A DNA stretch of 64,000 nucleotides, from positions 1 through 64,000 of the forward strand of contig CAVSFZ010000020.1 in assembly GCA_963727235.1 (NCBI GenBank). Reading direction: 5' to 3'. The notes under the pieces were generated by a model. The model was not told the DNA's origin and made no database searches. It saw nothing but the letters and a program-made list of their open reading frames with translations. This document shows, one piece after another, positions 42,134 to 51,753 of the stretch. Within the stretch, counting starts at the first letter, position 1; each line of letters starts with the position of its first letter. This stretch comes from CAVPTL01 sp963727235. Its GTDB lineage: Bacteria > Actinomycetota > Thermoleophilia > Gaiellales > JAICJC01. Position numbers and translations under genes: made by a program.

Positions 42134-42972
42134 TGTTTGTGACCCGCTCAACCATGAAGTCGAGTCAGGTCGCATTCGGGGCGCTGCTGCTCCGCGACCT
42201 GGTGGTGCTGAGGAAGAACCTGAAGCAGTTCGTGCCGCGAACGATCGTCCAGCCGCTGCTTCTGTGCTTCGTGTTCCTGTACGTCTTCCCGACGATCGGC
42301 ACGGGCGTCGGCGGGCGCGCCGGCACCGCCGGCGAGTCGGAGTTCGCGACCATCCTGGTGGCGGGCGTGGTCGGCCTCTCGATCATGTTCCAGGGGATCC
42401 AGGCGGTGGCGCTGCCGATGGTGCAGGAGTTCGGGTACACGAGGGAGATCGAAGATCGCGTGCTGGCACCAATGCCGGTCGCCCTGGTGGCGCTGGAGAA
42501 GGTGTTGTACGGAGCCCTCCAGGGCCTTTTGGCAGCGGTGATCGTGTTTCCGATCGCCGCAGTCGTGCACTCCAGCGCGATCCACATCAACCTGCAGGTG
42601 CACTGGCTGGTGCTGATCACGATCACGCCGCTTGCCTGCGTCACCTGCTCGGCGCTGGGCCTGACCTTCGGCACCATCTTCGATCCGCGATCGGTACCGC
42701 TGCTCTTCGGCATCATCATTCTCCCGCTGACGTTTCTGGGTGGCACCTACTACTCGTGGACGGCGCTGGCACCGGTCACGATCAACGGCCTGCACTGGCT
42801 TCAGATCCTGGTGCTGATCAACCCGCTGATCTACATCAACGAGGGCTTCCGCGCGGCCCTGACATCCTCCAATCACATGTCCCTGTGGGCCGTCTACCCC
42901 GCGCTGACCGGCTTCTGCGCGCTGTTTCTGTGGCTGGGAGTGCAGAACTTCCAGCGCCGAGTGATCGACTGA
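42133..42972 (+). CDS. ABC-2 type permease
   Basis: 279 residues with six helices: FVPRTIVQPLLLCFVFLYVF, ATILVAGVVGLSIMFQGIQA, LQGLLAAVIVFPIAAVVH, LVLITITPLACVTCSALG, LLFGIIILPLTFLGGTYY and WAVYPALTGFCALFLWLG. LGGTYYSWTALAP with PLIYINEGFR is typical of ABC-2 exporters. It forms the channel for the preceding ATPase. Confidence 0.92.
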   Translation: MFVTRSTMKSSQVAFGALLLRDLVVLRKNLKQFVPRTIVQPLLLCFVFLYVFPTIGTGVGGRAGTAGESEFATILVAGVVGLSIMFQGIQAVALPMVQEFGYTREIEDRVLAPMPVALVALEKVLYGALQGLLAAVIVFPIAAVVHSSAIHINLQVHWLVLITITPLACVTCSALGLTFGTIFDPRSVPLLFGIIILPLTFLGGTYYSWTALAPVTINGLHWLQILVLINPLIYINEGFRAALTSSNHMSLWAVYPALTGFCALFLWLGVQNFQRRVID

Positions 42973-43075
42973 TCACCGGCCTGCCGGGGACCGCAATCTC
43001 ACGCCAATTCTTTCGGCCTAACGTCCGTGGAGCGGCCGTTACCCAAAGTCTTGCCGGGTCAGGAGGTTCGCAGAG

Positions 43076-44242
43076 ATGGCAATCACGCGTTCGATCTTCA
43101 TCATCTCACTGGCAGTCGCCGGGGCGATCGGCGCCGGGCTGATGGTGCTGATCGAGCCCGGCCACGGACGAACCGTCGAACGCCACGTGACCGTCGTGCA
43201 GGCAGCCGCCCAAGAGACGAATCTCGGCCTGTCCGCGGAGCAGATCTACAAGCATGAAGCTCCGGGGGTCGTGGTCGTGACCGACACGCAGGGTCAGAAG
43301 GTGGTCAATCCGCTCGACCCATTCGGTGCGCCGACAACGGAGAACGCATCCGTGCTGGGGTCGGGCTTCGTGATCTCCAAGACCGGTGACATCCTGACCA
43401 ACGCCCATGTCGTCCTCGGCGGAAAGAACGTGCGCGTGGGATTCTCGAACGGGCAGACGTTCCCGGCCACCGTGGTCGGCACCGACCCCTCCACCGACGT
43501 GGCCGTGGTCAAGGTCAGCGTTCCCCGGGCGCTGCTCCATCCGCTGCCGCTGGGCAACTCGGCGAAGGTCCAGCCGGGCTCGCCGGTGGTCGCGATCGGA
43601 AACCCGCTCGGCCAGGACCGCACCATCACCAGCGGAATCGTCTCGGCGGTGTCGCGTCAGATCCAGTCGCTGAAGCAGGGCGTCTCGATCTACGGCGCGA
43701 TTCAAACCGACGCAGCCATCAACCACGGGAACTCGGGTGGGCCGCTGATCGATGCCGAGGGCCAGGTGATCGGGATCACCTCGCAGATCCTGACGGGCAG
43801 CCAGTCGGATTCGGCGGGCAGCATCGGCATCGGCTTCGCCATCCCCATCAACACCGCCAAGCAGATCGCCCAGGAGCTGATCAACAACGGCAAGGCGACC
43901 CACACCTACCTCGGCATCGAGGGCGTTGAGCTGAGCAGCCAACTCACAAACGCACTCAACCTGAAGCTCCCCTACGGCGTGCTGATCACCAAGGTGGTAC
44001 CCGGCTCTCCGGCCGCCAAGGCGGGCCTCAAGGCCGGCACCACCACCGCCACCATCAACGGCCAGCCGCTCCCGCTCGGCGGAGACGTGATCACCGCGGT
44101 GGACGGGCACCCGATCAAAGACTTCGGCACCCTGGTGCAGACGATCGCGCACAAGCATTCGGGCGACACGATCTCGCTGACCGTCTACCGCGGCGCGACC
44201 CCGCGAACGGTGACCGTCACCCTGGCCAACGAATCTTCCTGA
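43076..44242 (+). CDS. HtrA/DegP-type serine protease with PDZ domain
   Basis: 388 residues. An N-terminal anchor (SIFIISLAVAGAIGAGLMVL) places it outside the membrane. The trypsin-like triad is seen as TNAHVV (His), DPSTDVAVVKV (Asp) and NHGNSGGPLID (Ser). A single PDZ domain from about 285 has YLGIEGVELSSQ and VVPGSPAAKAGLKAG. It degrades or refolds damaged exported proteins. GGAGG lies upstream of the ATG. It may be part of the envelope stress response. Confidence 0.93.
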   Translation: MAITRSIFIISLAVAGAIGAGLMVLIEPGHGRTVERHVTVVQAAAQETNLGLSAEQIYKHEAPGVVVVTDTQGQKVVNPLDPFGAPTTENASVLGSGFVISKTGDILTNAHVVLGGKNVRVGFSNGQTFPATVVGTDPSTDVAVVKVSVPRALLHPLPLGNSAKVQPGSPVVAIGNPLGQDRTITSGIVSAVSRQIQSLKQGVSIYGAIQTDAAINHGNSGGPLIDAEGQVIGITSQILTGSQSDSAGSIGIGFAIPINTAKQIAQELINNGKATHTYLGIEGVELSSQLTNALNLKLPYGVLITKVVPGSPAAKAGLKAGTTTATINGQPLPLGGDVITAVDGHPIKDFGTLVQTIAHKHSGDTISLTVYRGATPRTVTVTLANESS

Positions 44243-44262
44243 GGCTCGGTATCATCTCCCCA

Positions 44263-45948
44263 GTGCTGGGTCGAACCATGATGTGCGCGACCGTGGCCGC
44301 GCTGGGAGTGCTCCTGTTCGCAGTCGCGGGCAGCGCCGAGGCGGCGACCGGCCAGATCGGGCGACCCACTGCCACCGGGACGCTGCGGATCCACGGGACG
44401 CTCCGCGACGGCGCGGTCGTCACCGCCCAGGGGCTCACCTGGCACCATGCGGCGCTGCCGCCGGGCGACCGGGTGCTGAGCTTCGAGGTGGGCTACAGCT
44501 GGCGGGCGTGCACCACCCCCACCGGCGCCTGCGTCCCCGCCGCCGACTCCACCGCCACGCCGTATGCCGCCGCCCGCTACATCGTCGGCCACGCCGACAC
44601 CGGCCGCCACCTGCGCCTGACCGTGACCGCCAGAGAGGTGATCGAGACCGACCCGGCCACGTTCTCCTTCAGGATCGTGCACGCCTCGGTGACCACCACC
44701 ACCTCCGCCAAGGTGGCGCGGTACGCCGCCGGGCGGGCGCCCACCAGCGGCTTCATCAACGGCACGCCCGAGCGCCGCACCGGGTCAAACCAGGAGCAGT
44801 TTCAGGTCTCCCCGCCTCACTACGCCAAGGCCGACGGCGTCCCGGCTCTCACCTACCGGGTCGACTCGGGGGCGTGGAAGCCGCTGCCCGCGGGCCGCGT
44901 GTTCGCCACCGGGACGCTGGCACTCGGCAGCCACCGCGTGCAGGTGCGCACCTCGAACCACGCCGGCACCACCAGCAGGTCGTTTGGCTGGCAGGTGGTG
45001 GCGCTGCCCAATCCCCAGCCGTGCGCGCCCAGCGGCAGCTGCTGGTATCCCCAGCACCTCGACAGCACCGGTCATCCGATGCGGTGGGACTGGCAGATCG
45101 GGCGGGTGACACCGCTTCAGCGCACCGGCGCACGCGCCGTCGACATCTACGACATCGACGGGTTCCTGACCACGGCGGCCGAGCTGAAGCAGATCCACAC
45201 CAGCTGGCAGGCCAACACGCTCGCCCACCCGGGGGCGGTCTGTTACCTCGACCTCGCGTGGGAGAACTACCGGCCCGACGCGCACCTCTTCCCCAACCGC
45301 ACGCTGGGCAACGTGTACTACGGCTACGCCAACGAGCGGTGGGTCGATTTCCGCCAGCTGAATGCGCTCAAGCCGATGCTGAACGAGCGCATCGGCATGT
45401 GCGCCGCGAAGGGATTCGACGCGGTTGAGCTGGACGACATCGACAGCTTCGACCCCGCCTCGACCAGCGGCTTCCATCTCACCCCCGGCGACGCCCAGAA
45501 CTATCTGGCCTTCGCCGACAACCTGATCCACCGCCACGGCATGACGGTGATGTGGAAAAACTCGGCCTACCTCAGCTCGTGGGGCCGCCGCTATACCGAC
45601 GGCGCGGTGGTGGAGGAGTGCTACGTGTACGACGAATGCTTCTCGTCCAGCTTGGCGGGGACGAGCCACCTGGGGATCACCTGTACCGCCGTGGGCGGCG
45701 CGACGCCGTGCGGCTGGGACGACTTCACCACCGACACCACCTCGGCTCAGCCGACCGGCAAGTGGGTCGGCGAGATCGAGTACGGCGACGATCACTTCGT
45801 GTGCAACCCCGGAAAGGCCTGCGCCGGACGCAAGAGCTACGCGGCCTACTGCAACGCCGTGTATGCACCCAGCTACGGCTTCTCAGCAGCCAAGCTCGAC
45901 GTCGACCTCGACGGCAAGATCTTCTTCCCCTGCCCCAACGGGAAGTAA
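44263..45948 (+). CDS. Secreted GH114-like glycosidase
   Basis: 561 residues. A signal peptide (CATVAALGVLLFAVAGSAEA) is followed by a beta-rich N-terminal half with two Ig-like or fibronectin-like units, to about residue 250. The C-terminal half is a TIM barrel of the endo-alpha-1,4-polygalactosaminidase type: WDWQIGRV, DIYDIDGFLTTAA, GAVCYLDLAWENYRPDAHLF, WVDFRQLNALKPMLNERIGM and FDAVELDDIDSFD, whose paired aspartates are the likely catalytic residues. It would cut galactosamine-containing polysaccharides. The start is GTG 44263 or ATG 44278. A 34-base piece near its 3' end is duplicated downstream. Confidence 0.88.
   Translation: MLGRTMMCATVAALGVLLFAVAGSAEAATGQIGRPTATGTLRIHGTLRDGAVVTAQGLTWHHAALPPGDRVLSFEVGYSWRACTTPTGACVPAADSTATPYAAARYIVGHADTGRHLRLTVTAREVIETDPATFSFRIVHASVTTTTSAKVARYAAGRAPTSGFINGTPERRTGSNQEQFQVSPPHYAKADGVPALTYRVDSGAWKPLPAGRVFATGTLALGSHRVQVRTSNHAGTTSRSFGWQVVALPNPQPCAPSGSCWYPQHLDSTGHPMRWDWQIGRVTPLQRTGARAVDIYDIDGFLTTAAELKQIHTSWQANTLAHPGAVCYLDLAWENYRPDAHLFPNRTLGNVYYGYANERWVDFRQLNALKPMLNERIGMCAAKGFDAVELDDIDSFDPASTSGFHLTPGDAQNYLAFADNLIHRHGMTVMWKNSAYLSSWGRRYTDGAVVEECYVYDECFSSSLAGTSHLGITCTAVGGATPCGWDDFTTDTTSAQPTGKWVGEIEYGDDHFVCNPGKACAGRKSYAAYCNAVYAPSYGFSAAKLDVDLDGKIFFPCPNGK
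45808..45841 (+). repeat. 34-bp segment duplicated downstream (copy 1, in the glycosidase gene)
   Basis: Encodes the PGKACAGRKSY part of the GH114-like protein. An exact copy lies at 46027-46060, 219 bases on, joined to the enolase-superfamily pseudogene. Confidence 0.85.
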
Positions 45949-45979
45949 TGAATAAAAGGTGCCTGGCACCTTTTATTCA
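45949..45979. repeat. Palindromic repeat copy B
   Basis: A perfect 31-base palindrome directly after the glycosidase stop codon, with 15-base arms around a central T. A run of four A on the left arm pairs with four T on the right, so as RNA it is a strong hairpin with a T-rich 3' arm and could terminate transcription. Identical to copy D. Confidence 0.88.
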
Positions 45980-45994
45980 CCCTCAACCTGTGGA

Positions 45995-46027
45995 GTGAAT
46001 AATTGGTGCCAGGCACCAACTATCCAC
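45995..46027. repeat. Palindromic repeat copy C
   Basis: A 33-base palindrome with core GGTGCCAGGCACC and flanks GTGAATA/TATCCAC. Its central base is A rather than T, so it is inverted relative to copies A, B and D. It abuts the second copy of the 34-bp duplication, sharing one base. Confidence 0.85.
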
Positions 46028-46060
46028 CCGGAAAGGCCTGCGCCGGACGCAAGAGCTACG
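46027..46060 (+). repeat. 34-bp segment duplicated from the glycosidase gene (copy 2)
   Basis: Identical to 45808-45841. It lies exactly between palindrome copy C and the first codons of the enolase-superfamily pseudogene, and marks a rearrangement junction. Confidence 0.85.
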
Positions 46061-47170
46061 TGATCCCCGATCTCATAGCTAACGTCGAGGCGATTCGCAC
46101 GGTGTTCCCGCTGGCGAGCCGATCCTGCTGGGCCAATCGACGATCGCGAGCCGCGACTACCTCTGCGTCCGCGTCACCACCGAGGCCGGGCTCCATGGTC
46201 ACGCGTTTGCGCTCTCGCGGGAGCTGCCCTCCGACACCTTCATCCAGCAGTCGGTGGCGCCGCTCTTGATCGGACACGACAGCGATCTGATCGACGAGCG
46301 CATGGGTGACTGCTACGCCGCGCTGGCCGCCCCTTCCCGAGTCGGGATGGTCAAACGAGCGCTGAGCCTGATCGAGATCGCGCTCTGGGACGTCAAGGGC
46401 CGCCGGCTCGACACTCCGCTGTGGCGGCTCCTGGGCGGCGCCGAGCACAGGTGCCCGTGCTGATGGTCGGCGGCTACCTCACCGCCGACACCACTCCCGA
46501 GGCGGTTGGTGCAAAGCTCGGCGACCTCGCATCGCAGGGCTACCGCTACCTCAAGATCGCTCGCACGCCGACTCCCGACCTGACCCGGCGCGTAATCACC
46601 GCCGCGCGGGCATCGATGCCGCCGGAATGCGGCCTGGTGGTGGATACCCACTGGTGCTGGGACACCAGCGCCGACGCGATCCGGGAGCTGGACGGCTGGG
46701 GATCAGATCTCGACCTGGCATGGCTCGAGGATCCGATGCCGCCCGAGGCCTGGGAGCCGTGTCGGGAGCTGCGCGAGCAGTCGGGACTCACGATCGGCGT
46801 CGGCGACGAGGTCACCGATGAGCAGGTGCTGCGCCGGCTGATCGATAGCCGCGCCATCGACGTGGCACGCACCGATGCGACCACCCTGGGCGGCATCGGG
46901 GCCTGGTCACGGATGTCGGCGTACGCCAAGTTGAGCGGGCTGACGGTGTCGCCGCACGCCTATCCGGAGGTGCACATCCACTGCGCGTGCGCGTGGCCGT
47001 TCGCATGCGCCGTGGAGATGTTCGAACCCGACAGCCCCTACTGGCCGACCAGGCAGTTCATCTCGGGCGGGCTCCGGCTCGAGAACGGCATTGCGCACGC
47101 ACCCGAGGGTCCGGGCCTGGGCGTGGAGTTCGATTGGGAGTGCATCGAGCACCACGACCGCACCCGGTGA
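46060..47170 (+). pseudogene. Mandelate-racemase/enolase-superfamily gene, 5' end lost and frameshifted
   Basis: Joining three forward frames gives one protein: VIPDLIANVEAIRTVFPL, then STIASRDYLCVRVTTEAGLH and LSLIEIALWDVKGRRLDTPL, then QGYRYLKIARTPTPDLTRRV, VVDTHWCWD, LAWLEDPMPPEAW, GVGDEVTD and SPHAYPEVHIHC. The lysine, the three acidic metal ligands (D, E, D/E) and the terminal histidine are all visible. Frame breaks are near 46115 and 46450. The normal N-terminus is missing; the region upstream is a copied piece of the glycosidase gene. An intact enzyme would be an acid-sugar or similar dehydratase/racemase. Confidence 0.82.
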
Positions 47171-47176
47171 ATGGGG

Positions 47177-47207
47177 TGAATAAAAGGTGCCTGGCACCTT
47201 TTATTCA
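47177..47207. repeat. Palindromic repeat copy D
   Basis: Identical base for base to copy B. It lies between the enolase-superfamily pseudogene and the dehydrogenase gene on the opposite strand, whose stop codon falls inside it (47201-47203). It is well placed to act as a bidirectional terminator. Confidence 0.88.
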
Positions 47208-48223
47208 ATCGCGACTGTGACCTTGCCGAAGCGGTCGGGAGAGTCGAGGCGGGCGTGGGCGGCGGAGATGTCGCCGAGCGCGAACTCGGAGTCGATCACG
47301 GGGTGCCAGTCGGAGGAGTCCAGGTGCTCGATCATGGCGGAGAACTCCGCCGGGCTGCCGTTGGCGGTGCCCAGAAACGTCCACTGCGCGTGAAAGAACT
47401 TGCCGATGTCCATCGACACGATCGATCCGCCGGTGCGGCCGTAGTTCACCATCCGCCCGCCGGGCCGCAGGAACTTCCCCAGCACCGACCAGGTGGGCTC
47501 GCCGATGCTGTCGATCACGACATCCACCGTCCCCACCCGATCGGACCACTCGTCGTCCGTGTAAAGCAGGCCGTCGGCCGCGCCGATCTGGCGCGCACGG
47601 TCGAGCTTCTCCGGTGACGAGGAGGTCACCACCACCTCGGCTCCGCGCGCCAGTGCCAGCTGCAGCACGAAGGTCGCGACGCCCGAGCCGATGCCCGGCA
47701 CCAGCACCCGTTCGCCCGCACCGATCCGGGCTTTGGTGACAACCGCCCTCCATGCCGTCAGCCCCGCCAGCGGCACCGCCGCCGCCTCGACCCACGACAG
47801 CCGGCCGGGCTTGGGCGCCAGGAACGCCGCCGGCACCGCGATCCGCTCCGCGTACGTGCCCTGGCGCGGCACCCCCAGCGTCTCCCAGTTGGGCCCCGGC
47901 GACTCGTCGCTGTCCCCCCAGTTGAGGCTGGGGTTGATCACGACCTCGTCACCCACCGAGACCGAGCCGACGCCCTCTCCCAGCTCCGACACGACCCCGG
48001 CACCGTCGGAGCCGAGCACCATCGGGAAGCTCGCCTGCTGCTCGCTCTGACCGCCGATCGCACGCGGGACCAGCACCCCGGCCCGGATACCCCGGTCGCG
48101 GCGGTTGACCGAAGCCGCCCGCAGGTCGACCACCACCTCCCCGGGCTGAGCCACCGGGTCGGCGACATCCTCGATCTTGAACACCGAGGGGTCGCCCACC
48201 TCGCGGATCACGGCAGCCTTCAT
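47201..48223 (-). CDS. Zinc-type/quinone-oxidoreductase-like dehydrogenase (MDR)
   Basis: 340 residues. GroES-like first half with VRRDRG-type wording (SVNRRDRGIRAGV, VLGSDGAGVVSELGEGVGSV) and the nucleotide fold VLVPGIGSGVATFVLQLALA, then KLDRARQIGAADGLLYTDDE. The catalytic-zinc cysteine is replaced (N-RRD), so a zinc-free reductase of the quinone-oxidoreductase type is likely. The ATG overlaps the hyuB stop (ATGA), which makes it the last gene of the long catabolic array. Substrate unknown; probably a pathway alcohol, aldehyde or enone. Confidence 0.9.
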   Translation of the reverse strand: MKAAVIREVGDPSVFKIEDVADPVAQPGEVVVDLRAASVNRRDRGIRAGVLVPRAIGGQSEQQASFPMVLGSDGAGVVSELGEGVGSVSVGDEVVINPSLNWGDSDESPGPNWETLGVPRQGTYAERIAVPAAFLAPKPGRLSWVEAAAVPLAGLTAWRAVVTKARIGAGERVLVPGIGSGVATFVLQLALARGAEVVVTSSSPEKLDRARQIGAADGLLYTDDEWSDRVGTVDVVIDSIGEPTWSVLGKFLRPGGRMVNYGRTGGSIVSMDIGKFFHAQWTFLGTANGSPAEFSAMIEHLDSSDWHPVIDSEFALGDISAAHARLDSPDRFGKVTVAIE

Positions 48224-50023
48224 GTGGTCTCCTTGGAATCATTCTCGCGAGCGGCGCGAAGCGATCCGCGCAGCGCCGCGGTATCGGCCTCGAGCACCCC
48301 TCCGTCGGCGGCGAACACGACGCCGTACACCGCCTCGGCGCGTTCCCTGGTCACGATCCCCTCGCGCACGTCCTTCTCGACCCGGCCGGGCTCACGATCG
48401 AGCGGATCGCCGTACCCGCCGCCGCCGCAGCAGCGACACAGAAGCGAGGTTCCCGGGCGCAGCCAGATACGGGCGCACAGATCCAGATCATGCACGCCGT
48501 CGGCATCCTTGAGCGCCTGCCAGGCGGTGGCACCGGGGCCGCCGCCGCGGGCACCCAGCGCGGGGTTGATGGTGCCGTCGCTGAGGTACATGAACTCGAA
48601 CTCGCCCACCGTCGGCGTCATCTCCATCGAGGCTGACGGCGCCCCGCGGCGGAATCCGGCGCCCTCGGTGTCGGTCTCTATCCGGTGGCTCTCGATCCTG
48701 CACCGGGAAGCGCAGCTCGTCGATTTCGATCGAGTTCCACTGCAGCACGCCGGCGTCACCGATCCCGCCCAGCGTCAGCCAGCCGTCAGCCACCGGCCCT
48801 CCCGGGCCGCAGGTGAATGCGAGCACCAGCTGATCGATGAACGGCTCGTCGCCATGGCGTCGGTCGTGCCCGGACATGACCCCCACAGAGGCCGGCACGC
48901 TCAGCCCCACCTCGGCCAGGCCGTAGCCCTCGGCCAGCTCGGCGATCGCCCGCTGCACCGCGTTTCCGACCCGGTCGGGCAGATTGCAGGTCGAGACCGA
49001 GCAGCTGCACGGATGCCTGGGGATGCCGACCACGCAGTTCTCGCGCAGATGCACGTGCAGCCTGCGGAAGGTGCCGGCGTTGGCAGGTGCGTACCCATTG
49101 ATGGCGTTCATCACGCCCAGCATCGCCGCCGACCGGGCGGTGGCCTCGGTCAGGTTGAGGCCGAACGGCAGACAGTCGGGATTGTCGCGCAGATCGACCT
49201 CGATCTCGTCGTCGGTGATCTCGACGGTCACCTTCAACGGCACGCCGTCGGGCACGCGCTCGAACGGGTCGTGCTGGGTGTGGATGGTCAGACGGCCGTT
49301 GGGCAGCCGCTTGATCGCCTCCGCCATGCGCCCTTCGCTGTAGTCCAGCCACGCCTCCACGAACGCGTCCAGCCGATCCCAGCCGACCTCACCGGCGAGC
49401 TTTGTGACCTCCCGCTCGCCCACCCTGGCCGCGCCCAGAAGTGCCAGATAGTCGCCCTTCCACTTCCCCGGCACGCGGATACGCACCTGGCACATGCGGA
49501 TGATGTCCTCGATGTCTTGGTAGTCGCTCTGCACCTTGACGCACGGCATGATCACCGCGCCCTCCTCGTACACATCCCGCGCCATGGCCGAGTACGCGGT
49601 CGGCTCCGCGTTTCCGATGTCGGACAGGTGGGCCTTGCTGAGCAGCGTGAACCGGTGCGTGCCCTGCTCATCGAACACCGGCACCAGGATGCAGGTATCC
49701 GCGGGGTGGGAGTTGCCGTGGTACGGGGAGTTGTGCATGAAGGCATCGCCCTGACGAAAGTCGGGATGAAACTCCTTCATGCTCTTGGACATCAGGTCGG
49801 GACCGCTGAGCACGTGCACGGGGATGCTCTCGGCGAAGCTGAAGAGCTCGTCGTTGGCGGTGATGATGCTGCAGGAGAAGTCGCGGCCGGTGTTCAGGAT
49901 CACCGACCGGCCTGTGCGGATCAGGGTGTTGGACATGGCCCGCACGATCGCGGTGAAGCGGCTGGAAAGCACCGCCAGATCAACCGGATCGAACGTCTGG
50001 GCGGGCGTCTGAAGTTCGCTCAC
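48220..50023 (-). pseudogene. hyuB: HyuB-type hydantoinase/oxoprolinase subunit, single frameshift
   Basis: From GTG 50023 the frame gives TFDPVDLAVLSSRFTAIVRA, MSNTLIRTGRSVILNTGRDF, GDAFMHNSPYHGNSHPADTC and LDYSEGRMAEAIKRLPNGR, all HyuB hallmarks. Near 48700 the frame changes; the neighbouring one continues YLSDGTINPALGARGGGPGA and GGYGDPLDREPGRVEKDVRE to a stop at 48220. The span is one base more than a multiple of three, so one added base explains it. It is very similar throughout to the intact HyuB at 57668-59485, but no HyuA of its own is nearby. Flanking ATGA/GTGA overlaps are intact, so the indel may be recent or a sequencing error. Confidence 0.85.
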
Positions 50024-51753
50024 AGCTCTCCTTGGAAGCGGCCCTGGGGCGCGGATCGGTGCTCCGAGATCGAGAGCACGGGGGTCTCGGTCTGGTCGGT
50101 CACGACCTCGACCAGCGCCGGGCCGGACGTCGAAGCGGCCTTCTGCAGCGCCGGCGCGAGCTCCTCAGGCGTGGTCACACGCCAGGCGGGCACTCCGAAT
50201 CCCTTGGCCACCTGCGAGAAGTCCACATCGCTGAAGTCCACCGACACGTAGTCGTCCAGCGCGAACTCCTGGATGTGCCTGATCCAGCCAAGCGTGCTGT
50301 TGTTGAGAATCACGGCGGTGACCGGCAGCTGCAACCGCCGCATCACCTCCAGCTCGCCGACCGAGTAGGCGAACGCACCGTCCCCCGCAAACAGCACGGT
50401 GCGCCCCGCCACACCGGCTTCGCGGCGCGCGACCGCCGCTCCCACCGCCGCCGGGGCACCCCAACCGATGCCCGCCAGGCCGCGCGGGGCCAGCGCGTGC
50501 CGACCGGCCCGCTTGACCGGAAAGTAGTTGGACGTCCATCCGGCGACCAGGCTCGCGTCCGACACCACCGCATCCTCGACGGAGGTGTGCGCGGCCACCG
50601 TCTCGGTGATCCACTGCGGCCGCATTCCGGTTTCGGGTGAGGTGAACGGCGCCGCCGTCTGCTGCGACACCCAAGCGGCCAGCGCAGCGCGACGATCGGC
50701 CACGTCCCACTCCATTCTGTGCCCGCCGGCGGATCGCAGCTCGGCCATCAGATCATCCAGCGCGCAGCGGGCATCGCCCACCAGCGCGATCGTGTCGGGA
50801 TAGTTGCGGCCGATCTCCTCGGGGTCGATCTCGACCTGGATCACGGTCGTGCCCGCAGCCGGGGTCGTGTAGTTAAGCGTTGCGGCCTGACCGGCCTTGC
50901 AGCCGATGTAGACCACCGCATCGGCGTCGGCGATCGCCGCGTTGGCGATGGGGTTGCCCATCGAACCGCACACGCCCAGCGAAAGCCGGTGGTCTTCCTC
51001 GAGGGCGCCCTGCCCGCTCATGGTCGTCACCACCGGACACTCGAGCAGCTCGGCCAGCGCCCGTACACCGTCGAACGCTCCCGACGCCACCGCTCCGCCG
51101 CCGGCCACCAGGATCGCACGGCGCGACACCGTCAGGGCGCGCACCGCCGCCGCCACCCGCACCGGGTCGGGCCCGAACCGCTCGCGGGGAGCGTGAGCCG
51201 GCGCGAGCGCCGGTGCGCTCTCACCGGCCGGGCCGCTGAACACGTCATCGGCAATCGAAAGCACCACCGGCCCCGGGCGGCCGCTGGTCGCAACGGTCAG
51301 GGCAACCCGCAGGCAGTCATCCAGCGCGTCCGCGCTGGTGACGCGGGCCACCCACTTCGAGATGCCGGCGAACATGGTTGCCTGGTCGAGCGCCTGCGAG
51401 GCGTTGCCGCGACCGCGGCGGTGCTCCCACCCGCGAGGAATGTCGGCGATGATCGCAAGCACCGCCACCGAGGAGCCGTAGGCCTCGGCGATGCCCGACA
51501 CCAGGTTGGTGGCGCCCGGTCCGACGGTGGCGTCGCACACCCCCACCCGCCCGGTGATCCGGCTGTAGGCGTCGGCCGCGCAGGCGGCCCCGCGCTCGTC
51601 GCGCATCAGCACATGCTCGATCCCCGGCGTCTCCAGGATGCCGCCGTACAGCGGCAGCGTCTGGCCGCCGGGCACCCCGAACACGTGGCCGACACCGGCC
51701 TCCTTCAGGCCGCGTGCGACTCGCACGCCAACCGACTCGGTCGTCTCGATCAC
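50020..51753 (-). CDS. Thiamine-pyrophosphate enzyme (acetolactate-synthase-like)
   Basis: 577 residues. The catalytic glutamate is in MRDERGAACAADAYSRITG, the middle domain in VRALAELLECPVVTTMSG, and the ThDP motif is GDGAFAYSVGELEVMRRLQL followed by VILNNSTLGWIRH (GDG...NN). Such enzymes decarboxylate 2-keto acids or join the product to another carbonyl. GTG 51753 overlaps the upstream stop (GTGA). In this array the 2-keto acid could come from the aminotransferase two genes upstream. Confidence 0.9.
   Translation of the reverse strand: MIETTESVGVRVARGLKEAGVGHVFGVPGGQTLPLYGGILETPGIEHVLMRDERGAACAADAYSRITGRVGVCDATVGPGATNLVSGIAEAYGSSVAVLAIIADIPRGWEHRRGRGNASQALDQATMFAGISKWVARVTSADALDDCLRVALTVATSGRPGPVVLSIADDVFSGPAGESAPALAPAHAPRERFGPDPVRVAAAVRALTVSRRAILVAGGGAVASGAFDGVRALAELLECPVVTTMSGQGALEEDHRLSLGVCGSMGNPIANAAIADADAVVYIGCKAGQAATLNYTTPAAGTTVIQVEIDPEEIGRNYPDTIALVGDARCALDDLMAELRSAGGHRMEWDVADRRAALAAWVSQQTAAPFTSPETGMRPQWITETVAAHTSVEDAVVSDASLVAGWTSNYFPVKRAGRHALAPRGLAGIGWGAPAAVGAAVARREAGVAGRTVLFAGDGAFAYSVGELEVMRRLQLPVTAVILNNSTLGWIRHIQEFALDDYVSVDFSDVDFSQVAKGFGVPAWRVTTPEELAPALQKAASTSGPALVEVVTDQTETPVLSISEHRSAPQGRFQGEL

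Noticed and set aside
40648..47207. A CRISPR array formed by the palindromic repeats
   Set aside because: Spacing ranges from 15 bases to over 5 kb, one copy is inverted, and no cas genes are nearby.
48690..48725. Programmed ribosomal frameshift in the second hyuB
   Set aside because: No slippery heptamer or following structure is visible at the break, and the intact paralog reads straight through.
48224..50251. A 675-codon plus-strand frame opposite hyuB
   Set aside because: Composition is shadow-like and repeats in the same way opposite the other hyuB (57788-59536). The real HyuB text is on the minus strand.
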